Below are positions 16,319 through 23,290 of a DNA stretch of 64,000 nucleotides, in pieces. The DNA comes from Paenibacillus azoreducens (GTDB taxonomy: Bacteria; Bacillota; Bacilli; Paenibacillales; Paenibacillaceae). The translations under genes were made by a program, and so were the position numbers. The stretch spans positions 4,121,501 to 4,185,500 of the forward strand of contig NZ_AP025343.1 in assembly GCF_021654775.1 (NCBI RefSeq). Direction: 5' to 3'. Positions within the stretch are counted from its first letter, which is position 1; every line of letters starts with the position of its first letter. The notes below the pieces were generated by a model. That model was not told the DNA's origin. It ran no database searches and saw only the letters and a list, made by a program, of their open reading frames with translations.

Positions 16319-16348
16319 GCTCCTTAAAATGTTTGATTTTAAGGGAGC
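16319..16348 (-). promoter_or_regulatory. Hairpin sequestering the ribosome-binding site of the CD3324-family gene
   Basis: In the minus-strand RNA GCTCCCTTAAAA pairs with TTTTAAGGAGC (one bulged base, 7-nt loop). The second arm contains the AAGGAG Shine-Dalgarno sequence 11 nt before the ATG. Confidence 0.6.
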
Positions 16349-16354
16349 AAAGCC

Positions 16355-16466
16355 TAGACTATAAACAATGTCGATTAAAAAAATAAAATTGTCCTGCGGT
16401 TCTTCTTAATCCAGCTCCATGCAATATAAACCGCCATTGTTTATAATGTAGACTTTGCATGGAGCT
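16355..16466. other. Two interlocked inverted repeats in an intergenic region
   Basis: Arm A TATAAACAATG (16360-16370) pairs with CATTGTTTATA (16435-16445). Arm B AGCTCCATGCAA (16413-16424) pairs with TTGCATGGAGCT (16455-16466). Both repeats are perfect, and their order A-B-A'-B' is that of a pseudoknot or of two mutually exclusive hairpins. TAGACT also occurs twice as a direct repeat. The function is unknown. Confidence 0.6.
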
Positions 16467-16539
16467 TGCCGAGCAGAACATCAATAACCCAAACCAATGC
16501 GAACCCTCCTTTGCGATCCCAACCGGACTACACTCGTGA

Positions 16540-17280
16540 TCAATCCCGGCTTGCCAGCTTCGACAGGAGACGAATAATCTCCACATAAAGCCATACGAGA
16601 GTAACCATCAAACCGAATGCGCCGTACCATTCCATATATTTCGGAGCGCCTTGCTGCGCCCCCTTCTCGATGAAGTTAAAATCCAGCACAAAATTCAAAG
16701 CGGCAATGATGACGATAACAACAGAGATGCCGATGCCAATCGGCGTGCTGTCATGCAAATAAGGTACCGTAATGCCAAACAGGCGCAATACCATGCTAAT
16801 AAGATATACAAGCGCAACACCCGCCGTCGCTGCAAACATACCGCGCTTGAAACCTTCCGTAGCTTTGATCAATCCAGTCTTGTAGGCGATCAGAACGCCC
16901 ATGAACACGCACATCGTCAGCAGGGCCGCCTGAAGCGTGATGCCGTAATATACGTATTCGTAATTGGCCGACAAAGCTCCGAGGAAAAAGCCTTCCGCAA
17001 TCGCATAAATCGGGGTCAGAAACGGAGCTGTCGATGGTTTAAAACTGATGATCAATGCCAGAATCAAACCGCAGATCACTCCCCCGATCATGTAAGGGAA
17101 CATGTCGTAATCGTTGAAGAACATCGTCCAAGAGACGATCGCCGACCCCACAAGCAGCGCAAGCGTGATGAATGATTTATTCACCGTACCGCCAACCGTC
17201 ATCGTCTCCTGTCCATTATAATACTCATTGTTTTCGAACGTCTTCTCTTTGAGTGTGGGATTGCCACTGCGACCTATCAA
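16540..17280 (-). CDS. Bax inhibitor-1/YccA family membrane protein
   Basis: The 246-aa form begins at TTG 17280, eight bases after GGGAGG; a longer frame to 17322 lacks a ribosome site. It has seven hydrophobic segments, and the family pieces are present: TAPFLTPIYAIAEGFFLGALSANYE, FKRGMFAATAGVALVYL and LNFVLDFNFIEKGAQQGAPKYMEWYGAFGLMVTLVWLYVEIIRLL (each given here as a region, residues about 75-240). The family includes the pH-sensitive calcium leak channel YetJ/BsYetJ and E. coli YccA, so an ion-leak or protease-modulating role in the cytoplasmic membrane is possible. It is monocistronic and divergent from ldh. Confidence 0.9.
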   Translation of the reverse strand: MIGRSGNPTLKEKTFENNEYYNGQETMTVGGTVNKSFITLALLVGSAIVSWTMFFNDYDMFPYMIGGVICGLILALIISFKPSTAPFLTPIYAIAEGFFLGALSANYEYVYYGITLQAALLTMCVFMGVLIAYKTGLIKATEGFKRGMFAATAGVALVYLISMVLRLFGITVPYLHDSTPIGIGISVVIVIIAALNFVLDFNFIEKGAQQGAPKYMEWYGAFGLMVTLVWLYVEIIRLLSKLASRD

Positions 17281-17503
17281 ATAAAGAACCTCCCTATATG
17301 TATTTGTCCTCCATTTTATCACATGTTAATATTTCCCTCCACCTCCATTTGAATGTATAAAACGGGTTGCTTGGGTGAAATTAACAAAGATTATGGATGG
17401 TATAATCGCCTTGGAAAAATATCCATGCATTATGATAATATCAGAATATGGCGGCATCATTACTAAACAAAATCACAATAGACATCAAAGGAGAGATCAT
17501 TTA

Positions 17504-18433
17504 GTGACACCCATCGGAACCAATCGCCCTACGCGCGTCGTCATCATCGGCACCGGAGCCGTCGGCTCCACAACCGCTTATACCTTGTTCTTGCGGGAAC
17601 GGGTTTCCGAGCTTGTATTAATCGACGCCAATCATGAAAAAGCGTTGGGCGAAGCGCTCGACATGAACCATGGCCTTCCGTTTACGGGGGGAGTTAAGCT
17701 ATGGGCAGGCGACTACAGCGATTGCAAAGACGCGGATATCATCGTTATTGCCGCCGGTTCGAACCAGCGTCCAGGCGAAACCCGCATCGATTTATTAAAG
17801 CGGAATACCGCGATTTTTGATGATATCATTCAAAACATCGTGAAATACAATAATCACGGGATTATTCTCGTCGCCTCGAATCCGGTTGATATTTTATCTT
17901 ATGTTTCATACAAAAAAAGCGGTTTCCCCGTGAACCGGGTCATCGGATCGGGTACTCTGCTGGACAGCGCTCGTTTCCGTTATTTGATCGGTCAAAGCAA
18001 ACAGATCAACCCGCGCAGCATCCATGCCCATATCATCGGCGAACATGGGGATTCGGAGCTTCCGCTTTGGAGTATCGCCAACGTGGCCGGAATCGGACTT
18101 GAATTCACCGATGAAGAGCGCGAAGATATTTTCAATCGGACGAAAAACGCCGCATATGAAATCATCAATGCCAAAGGTTCAACCAGTTATGCGATTGCAC
18201 TGGCGCTTGACCGGATCATCGTTTCCATATTGCAAAATCAAGGTTCGGTTCTGAATGTCTCAACGCTGCTCCAAGACTATTGCGGCGTATCGGATGTTTA
18301 TTTGGGCGTTCCATGTATTGTTGATCGCACCGGCGTTAGGAAAGTCCTTGATCTCAAACTGGATGACGGGGAATTGAAGCAGTTCCATGAATCGGCTAAC
18401 AAACTTAAGGAAATCATTGCCGAACTCGTTTAA
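17504..18433 (+). CDS. ldh: L-lactate dehydrogenase
   Basis: The 309-aa enzyme starts at GTG 17504, ten bases after AAAGGAGAG; the frame is open to 17375 without supporting signals. The NAD-binding GTGAVGS motif is at residues 15-21. The arginine-bearing active-site loop (NQRPGETR) is at about 90-97, followed by ASNPVDILSY and GSGTLLDSARFR with the substrate-binding Arg. The GEHGDSELP motif carries the catalytic His. It reduces pyruvate to L-lactate with NADH in fermentation. A malate dehydrogenase is less likely because the NQRPGETR loop is of lactate dehydrogenase type. It is monocistronic with a strong terminator. Confidence 0.95.
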   Translation: MTPIGTNRPTRVVIIGTGAVGSTTAYTLFLRERVSELVLIDANHEKALGEALDMNHGLPFTGGVKLWAGDYSDCKDADIIVIAAGSNQRPGETRIDLLKRNTAIFDDIIQNIVKYNNHGIILVASNPVDILSYVSYKKSGFPVNRVIGSGTLLDSARFRYLIGQSKQINPRSIHAHIIGEHGDSELPLWSIANVAGIGLEFTDEEREDIFNRTKNAAYEIINAKGSTSYAIALALDRIIVSILQNQGSVLNVSTLLQDYCGVSDVYLGVPCIVDRTGVRKVLDLKLDDGELKQFHESANKLKEIIAELV

Positions 18434-18440
18434 CGAAAAA

Positions 18441-18469
18441 AGAGGCTTCCGGTGTTACGGAAGGCCTCT
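18441..18469. terminator. Terminator shared by ldh and the LtaS-like gene
   Basis: AGAGGCTTCCG pairs with CGGAAGgCCTCT and is flanked by A-run and T-run, so it can act in both directions between the convergent genes. Confidence 0.9.
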
Positions 18470-18489
18470 TTTTCTTATACAAGCTAGAT

Positions 18490-18536
18490 AAGTTGAATCA
18501 ATGATTTGTACCGGATAAAGGCAGCAGGTGAAATGT
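18490..18536. repeat. Dispersed repeat, copy 2 (pairs with 15847-15893)
   Basis: About 45 bp of the form TTGAATCAATGATTTGTACC followed by GGATAAAGGCAGCAGGTGAAATG. The same sequence in diverged form lies 2.6 kb to the left in the same orientation. Together they bracket the CD3324, Bax-inhibitor and ldh genes. Confidence 0.75.
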
Positions 18537-18564
18537 GATACTAGCCGCGTTTGCATCCTCAGCA

Positions 18565-19923
18565 TTATTTTCGGATCGTGTCCTCCCGGACCGGAAGCTG
18601 CTTGACATAACGGTCTGATGCCTTCATCCATTTCTTAATATAATCGTAATCGGGTTTGTACTTCGAGATGTCTTTCATGCACTGTAAAGTGCGGATGGAG
18701 GTGGCAGTGCCGTCTTCGAATCCTTTTTTTCCAGGAATAAAAAAGACTTCGTCATTAAAAAACGCTCCAGTCGGCAAGTAATACCGCATTCCGATAATGT
18801 TGCGCTCCACATTCAACAGATCATGGCCAAAAGCCTTAAATCCTTCCGCTTCGAGATCAATCCCCATGATATTGGCAATGGTCGGCAAAAAATCGATCTG
18901 GCCTCCGACCCGGTCAACGACTTGCCCGCGAAGTTGTCCCGGCAAATGAATGATGAACGGAACATTAAATGTACTGATTTGCTTATGATAAGGAATGCCT
19001 AACGCCCGGCTGATTTTTTTGGGGTCATGCAGTTTCTTATTTAAGCCGAAATGGTCGCCATATACGACGAACACGCTTTTATCCCATAATCCGCTTTGTT
19101 TCAATCGATCGATAAACGTTCCCAAGGCATAATCCGAATAGTTGATCGCGGTCAGATAATGCCCAAGCAGTTTACCCTTCAAATGCTGGGGCAGATTCAA
19201 CCGTTTCTTATCTTTCGGGACGATGAAAGGCGAATGGCTCGATACCGTCACGAACTGGCTAAAAAATTTTTGATGGCGTCGATCCATTTCTTGCATTGTA
19301 TTTGCCCCAACGCGAAACAGTTCTTCATCCGAAGGGCCGAAACGGTTAAACTTTTCTCCGTCAAAATACGGCTTATCATAATACTTGTCAAACCCCAAAG
19401 CGGGATAGAGCTGATCCCGGTTCCAAAAGCTCACATCATTAACGTGAAAGGTACTCGCAACATATCCATTCCCCTGCATCAATTTTGCCAAACTGGATAG
19501 CTTACGGTTGCCGTACTTGTGGGACATCGGGGAAGAGCCAACCGGATAGATCGAGGTGTTGCTCACAAATTCGGCGTCCGATGTGTTGCCGGCTCCGATT
19601 TGCTGAAATACATGCGGGAAATACAGGCTTTGTTTGGACAATGCATTTAAAACCGGCGTAATCTGCTGATGATCGATAGATGTGTTTAACACGAAGTTTT
19701 GGAGCGATTCGAACTGGACCATAATCAGGTGATATCCATTACCCGCTGCAAAATGCGATTTGCGCTCCTGCCCCTGAATATGTTGGTCATGGGAAAATGC
19801 CTGGCTGGACGGCGCTCTGTTATCTGTTTTTTGCGTTTCCCCCGCAAATGCCCCCGCCGTACATATTACAGCCAGTCCAATGCCGGTGATCAGCGCTGAA
19901 AAGTAATATTTGCATCTTCGCAT
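18565..19923 (-). CDS. Secreted LtaS-like sulfatase-family protein without the membrane domain
   Basis: The 452-aa protein has one N-terminal hydrophobic signal (about residues 8-27, ending AFAGE), followed directly by an alkaline-phosphatase-superfamily domain of LTA-synthase type. Visible catalytic elements are the metal-binding Glu in IMVQFESLQNF (about residue 72), the catalytic Thr in GAGNTSDAEF (about 114) and the metal ligands in VVYGDHFG (about 291). Polyglycerolphosphate synthases normally have five transmembrane helices before this domain; here they are absent, so the enzyme resembles the cleaved extracellular form. It could be a phosphatidylglycerol-dependent transferase or a phosphodiesterase. 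AGGAGG is 14 nt before the ATG. Confidence 0.85.
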   Translation of the reverse strand: MRRCKYYFSALITGIGLAVICTAGAFAGETQKTDNRAPSSQAFSHDQHIQGQERKSHFAAGNGYHLIMVQFESLQNFVLNTSIDHQQITPVLNALSKQSLYFPHVFQQIGAGNTSDAEFVSNTSIYPVGSSPMSHKYGNRKLSSLAKLMQGNGYVASTFHVNDVSFWNRDQLYPALGFDKYYDKPYFDGEKFNRFGPSDEELFRVGANTMQEMDRRHQKFFSQFVTVSSHSPFIVPKDKKRLNLPQHLKGKLLGHYLTAINYSDYALGTFIDRLKQSGLWDKSVFVVYGDHFGLNKKLHDPKKISRALGIPYHKQISTFNVPFIIHLPGQLRGQVVDRVGGQIDFLPTIANIMGIDLEAEGFKAFGHDLLNVERNIIGMRYYLPTGAFFNDEVFFIPGKKGFEDGTATSIRTLQCMKDISKYKPDYDYIKKWMKASDRYVKQLPVREDTIRK

Positions 19924-20199
19924 AAACTTCTGGGCCGCCTCCTATTCATCATTCTTGGCTGTTATACTGTCCAACGCAATGAAACTTCATGAATCAACTT
20001 GAAAATCAACTTTTTCCAATGATAAAAACAGGAGTCTTCTGTCGACTGCCGGATTCAAGCTCATCGTTTCTAAAATTAAACTTTGGAAATCTTATGCATT
20101 TTTATGTATAATGTCTTGGTATGTATCCCCCTATATACTCAAGATTAAATATGAATGGTGATTATCATGCTTTCATTTTCCAGATTATCTAAATGCAAA

Positions 20200-20254
20200 C
20201 CCCCTATTCCGTAATTTTCGTGTAGACATCTGAGATTTTCAAAATTATAGGGGG
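20200..20254 (+). promoter_or_regulatory. Hairpin covering the ribosome-binding site of the Bcr/CflA-type efflux gene
   Basis: CCCCCTA (20200-20206) pairs with TAGGGGG (20248-20254), and TAATTTT (20212-20218) pairs with AAAATTA (20241-20247), leaving a 22-nt loop and a 5-nt bulge. The GGGGG of the right arm is the Shine-Dalgarno sequence, 7 nt before the GTG start. The 338-nt gap before the gene (19924-20261) also has TATAAT-like sequences near 20107 and a second CCCCCTATA at about 20128; no upstream peptide was recognised with certainty. Confidence 0.6.
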
Positions 20255-20261
20255 AATTACG

Positions 20262-21452
20262 GTGAAAAGAAAAATCTCAACTCCGTCATTGTTATTGTTC
20301 ATTATTCTTGTGGGTTTTCCGCAAATTAGCGAAACGATATATACGCCTTCTTTACCCGATATCGCCAAAAATATCCAAGCCAGCAGCAACATGATTCAAC
20401 TGACGCTTAGCATTTATTTTCTCGGCTTTGCATTTGGCGTATTTTGCTGGGGAAGGCTCTCCGATTCTATCGGAAGGCGGCCGGCGATGCTGTGGGGAAT
20501 TTTTGTTTATGGTTTGGGGAGCTTGGGTTGTTATTTGTCCGGTTCGGTCGAATGGCTGCTGGTAAGCCGGTTTATTCAGGCTTTTGGCGCCAGCACCGGT
20601 TCAGTGGTTACGCAGACGATTTTAAGGGAAAGCATTGACGGCCATAAACGCCATGCGGTGTTTGCCCAAATTTCGGCTGCTCTTGCCTTTACTCCGGCGC
20701 TTGGTCCCTTGATTGGTGGTTGGGTAGACCAAACGCTCGGTTTTAAGGCTGTGTTCCTCACGCTTGTTTTTATGAGCGTCGCTATTTTCATCCATGCCTT
20801 TACGTCTTTGCCTGAGACGAGAGTGGCTTCGAATGCAAGCATTAGTACGCTTTCTGTGGCCAAACGCTTCATGGCAGACGCACGAATTTGGGCTTTTTTA
20901 TTTTTAATAGGCGCAACCAACGGTATATTGTTCAGTTATTATGCCGAAGCCCCGTTTATTTTTATCGAATTTTTCGGGATGACCCCGGGCATGTTTGGCT
21001 TTTTCGGGATCTTCGTGGCATTGTCCTCCATTCTCGGGGCGACGCTTTCGAAGAAACTGCTGCCCGTATTTCGGGCGGAAACCATCATTCTGATCGGCTC
21101 TATTGTAACCACGATTGGGGCGTTATCGCTTACCTGCTTTACGCTTTTAGGGATGACGCCATCCATGGCTTCATTGGTCTGTATGGTGGCTTCTATTTTC
21201 GTACTGCTGCTCGGCATCGGCATGATGATTCCGAACTGTCTGAGCCTGGCGCTTGTCGATTACGGCGATGTTCTTGGAACTGCAGGCGCTCTGCTCGGAT
21301 TGGGCTACTATGTCGTAGTCAGCCTGATTACCAGCGGCATGAGCATCCTTCATAACGGTTCCTTAGTCGCCATGCCGGTTTATTTTCTAATCCTGGCCGC
21401 GCTCATGACACTTGTCAGCACACAGATTATTACCCGCCCTGGAGCGAAGTAG
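20262..21452 (+). CDS. MFS multidrug efflux transporter, Bcr/CflA family
   Basis: The 396-aa protein starts at GTG 20262 and has twelve predicted transmembrane segments. Motif A of the DHA1 group is present as WGRLSDSIGRRPAML (about residue 62), and motif C is recognisable as ALAFTPALGPLIGGW (about 143). The opening (ISETIYTPSLPDIAKNI) is characteristic of the Bcr/CflA drug-resistance group. It would export drugs or metabolites by proton antiport. The ribosome site is locked in a hairpin, so expression is probably controlled post-transcriptionally or by attenuation. It ends at a strong terminator. Confidence 0.92.
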   Translation: MKRKISTPSLLLFIILVGFPQISETIYTPSLPDIAKNIQASSNMIQLTLSIYFLGFAFGVFCWGRLSDSIGRRPAMLWGIFVYGLGSLGCYLSGSVEWLLVSRFIQAFGASTGSVVTQTILRESIDGHKRHAVFAQISAALAFTPALGPLIGGWVDQTLGFKAVFLTLVFMSVAIFIHAFTSLPETRVASNASISTLSVAKRFMADARIWAFLFLIGATNGILFSYYAEAPFIFIEFFGMTPGMFGFFGIFVALSSILGATLSKKLLPVFRAETIILIGSIVTTIGALSLTCFTLLGMTPSMASLVCMVASIFVLLLGIGMMIPNCLSLALVDYGDVLGTAGALLGLGYYVVVSLITSGMSILHNGSLVAMPVYFLILAALMTLVSTQIITRPGAK

Positions 21453-21474
21453 CCTCTCTTGGAACAATTAACAA

Positions 21475-21508
21475 AAGCCGGTTTTCTGTTTAAACAGAGA
21501 ACCGGCTT
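21475..21508. terminator. Bidirectional terminator
   Basis: AAGCCGGTTtTCTGTTTAAACAGAgAACCGGCTT forms a long stem (listed as its two arms, 21475-21490 and 21493-21508) followed by CTTTTTA on the plus strand. It separates the MFS and VOC genes. Confidence 0.9.
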
Positions 21509-21512
21509 CTTT

Positions 21513-22193
21513 TTATTTCTTGCTTGTACTTAATTGATACAAATCATTTTGCAGCCGAAGATGTGCGGAATCCGAATGCCTTATGACCACATCTGTAGCG
21601 AATGTGCCGGGAAGACGTCCGTCCGGGAACCAAGGACGATTCTTGTTCACGACAATCAGTGCTCCCCCCGCATCGCCCAAAGGCGCGAACTGTTGTCCAT
21701 CTCCGCCCCACTCATTAAGCTGAAATGTGCCGATGAGATTGCGGACCGCTTCCGGAACATCTTCGACAGGAAGGCCGATTTCACTGATTCGGAGCAGATG
21801 CTCAGGACCAAACCCTTCATCCACCGCATGGTCTACCGTATGGTGGGCTATAAATTCGATCAGGTTGCCGTCCGGGTCATAGAAATAAAATGCCGTCGCA
21901 TTCCAATTTTCAAAAAAGAACTCATCTTTGCCATCCTTGGAATATAACGCGACTCCCTTCTCCTTAACCCACTGCTTAGCTTCTTCGGACTTATTGGATG
22001 GAATCGCAAATGCGATGTGGTAGTACGCTTTTTCTTCTGCAGATGCCTTCGTAAACGAAAGCCTGGAACTGCCTGTCCGGAATGATATACCCGATAAACT
22101 ATCCTCATATACATCCAAACCCAGCAAAGTTCCGTAGAACTGTTTGATCGCATCCGGTTGGTTGGTTTGCAGAATAACTTCTTCTAACTTCAT
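21513..22193 (-). CDS. VOC-family (glyoxalase/dioxygenase fold) protein with two tandem modules
   Basis: The start is placed at ATG 22193, eight bases after GAGGAGG; an in-frame ATG at 22214 has no ribosome site. The 226-aa protein contains a first VOC module (EVILQTNQPDAIKQFYGTLLGL, then YYHIAFAIP and FYFYDPDGNLIEFIAHH) with the metal-ligand-type His and Glu positions present. The second half (LLRISEIGLPVEDVPEAVRNL onward) is more degenerate. The family includes dioxygenases, lyases and drug-binding proteins. The divergent LysR gene and palindromes between them suggest that this gene is its target. Confidence 0.85.
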   Translation of the reverse strand: MKLEEVILQTNQPDAIKQFYGTLLGLDVYEDSLSGISFRTGSSRLSFTKASAEEKAYYHIAFAIPSNKSEEAKQWVKEKGVALYSKDGKDEFFFENWNATAFYFYDPDGNLIEFIAHHTVDHAVDEGFGPEHLLRISEIGLPVEDVPEAVRNLIGTFQLNEWGGDGQQFAPLGDAGGALIVVNKNRPWFPDGRLPGTFATDVVIRHSDSAHLRLQNDLYQLSTSKK

Positions 22194-22261
22194 ATTCATT
22201 TCCTCCTCACTCATTGTTGCTGTTGCTTGATTCCATTATAGAATCACATTTATAATAGATC

Positions 22262-22309
22262 CATACTATTTATTCTATGTAAACGATAGTATGATTCTAT
22301 AGATAGAAT
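22262..22309. promoter_or_regulatory. Palindrome cluster between VOC and LysR genes, probable LysR operator
   Basis: CATACTAT (22262-22269) is repeated inverted as ATAGTATG (22286-22293), and immediately beside it lies the palindrome ATTCTAT-AG-ATAGAAT (22294-22309). Both lie in the 131-nt divergent promoter region, the usual place for LTTR binding. Confidence 0.6.
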
Positions 22310-22324
22310 GAAAGGATTCTGCAT

Positions 22325-23194
22325 ATGGAAATCAGACAATTACAGTATTTCCTGATGTTATGCAATGAACTGCATTTTTCTGAAGCTGCAGCCAAATTAG
22401 GGATTTCCCAACCAACGCTAAGCCAGCAGATCAAGGTCATCGAAGATGAAGTGGGCGTTCCGCTATTTGACCGGATTGGAAAAAAGACTGTTAAGACCGA
22501 AGCTGGAGAGTTGCTGGAATGTTATGCACTGCAGATCATTCAGCAGCTTGACAATGCCAAAAAGGCAATTGCCGATCTTACGAGTCTGGATGCCGGGCAT
22601 CTACGGATCGCGGTTTTGCCGTCGGATCTGGATTACCGGCTCACGTCTCTACTGATCGATTTTCATCGTGAATTCCCAAATACCAAAGTTCAGGTTATTC
22701 CATCCATCGATATTCTGGACAAAGTACTGGATAACGAGGTTGATATAGGGGTCGGATTGGCCATCCAACCGGATACGCGGCTCCATCGCATCCCTTTTTA
22801 TACGGAAACGTACAGCCTTTATGTCCATGCGGAGCATGAATTGGCAGAGGCGGAAAGTGTTTCGGCTAAAGATATCGCTCATATTCCCCTCGTCATGTAT
22901 CCCAAAGGTTTTTATGGGCGTGAGTTGATCGAAGACTGGTGCAGGGAACATAAAATTACGATCCGCACCATTATGGAGACGGGATCCGCGACATCCTTAA
23001 TCCGATTAGTCCGCGAAGGGGTGGGGGCTACCATTCAACCAAGCCTGCTCATAGAAAGTTTGGAATCCCCACAAATCCGGGCCATTCCGATCCAGGACTC
23101 TCCGGTCAGGAAATTGGAAATGTTTTACCGCAGCGATAAATATGTAAGCCGGGCGGCCAAAACATTTATGGAGAGGCTGAGGACGTTTTTCTAG
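22325..23194 (+). CDS. LysR-family transcriptional regulator (CynR-like)
   Basis: The 289-aa protein has the N-terminal winged HTH (LQYFLMLCNELHFSEAAAKL, then GISQPTLSQQIKVIEDEVGVPLFDR) and a complete effector-binding domain. GAAAGGA precedes the ATG by 8 nt. It is divergently transcribed from the VOC-family gene with palindromic sequences between, so it most likely regulates that gene and itself. The inducer is unknown. A terminator follows 55 nt after the stop. Confidence 0.93.
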   Translation: MEIRQLQYFLMLCNELHFSEAAAKLGISQPTLSQQIKVIEDEVGVPLFDRIGKKTVKTEAGELLECYALQIIQQLDNAKKAIADLTSLDAGHLRIAVLPSDLDYRLTSLLIDFHREFPNTKVQVIPSIDILDKVLDNEVDIGVGLAIQPDTRLHRIPFYTETYSLYVHAEHELAEAESVSAKDIAHIPLVMYPKGFYGRELIEDWCREHKITIRTIMETGSATSLIRLVREGVGATIQPSLLIESLESPQIRAIPIQDSPVRKLEMFYRSDKYVSRAAKTFMERLRTFF

Positions 23195-23248
23195 AACCGT
23201 CTTGCGCATGTGGTTCCCCGTTCTTGAATAAGACACGTATACAAAGGC

Positions 23249-23276
23249 AAAGCCGCCATTCTAGTTGGCGGCTTTT
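23249..23276. terminator. Bidirectional terminator
   Basis: AAAGCCGCCA pairs with TGGCGGCTTT (loop of about 7 nt), followed by TTGCTT. It lies between the convergent LysR and ABC-transporter genes. Confidence 0.85.
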
Positions 23277-23290
23277 GCTTCCTACTCTTT

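Noticed and set aside
17370..17400. Rex-like site (GTGAAATTAACAA) before ldh
   Set aside because: Only one half-site matches the Rex consensus; the second arm is missing.
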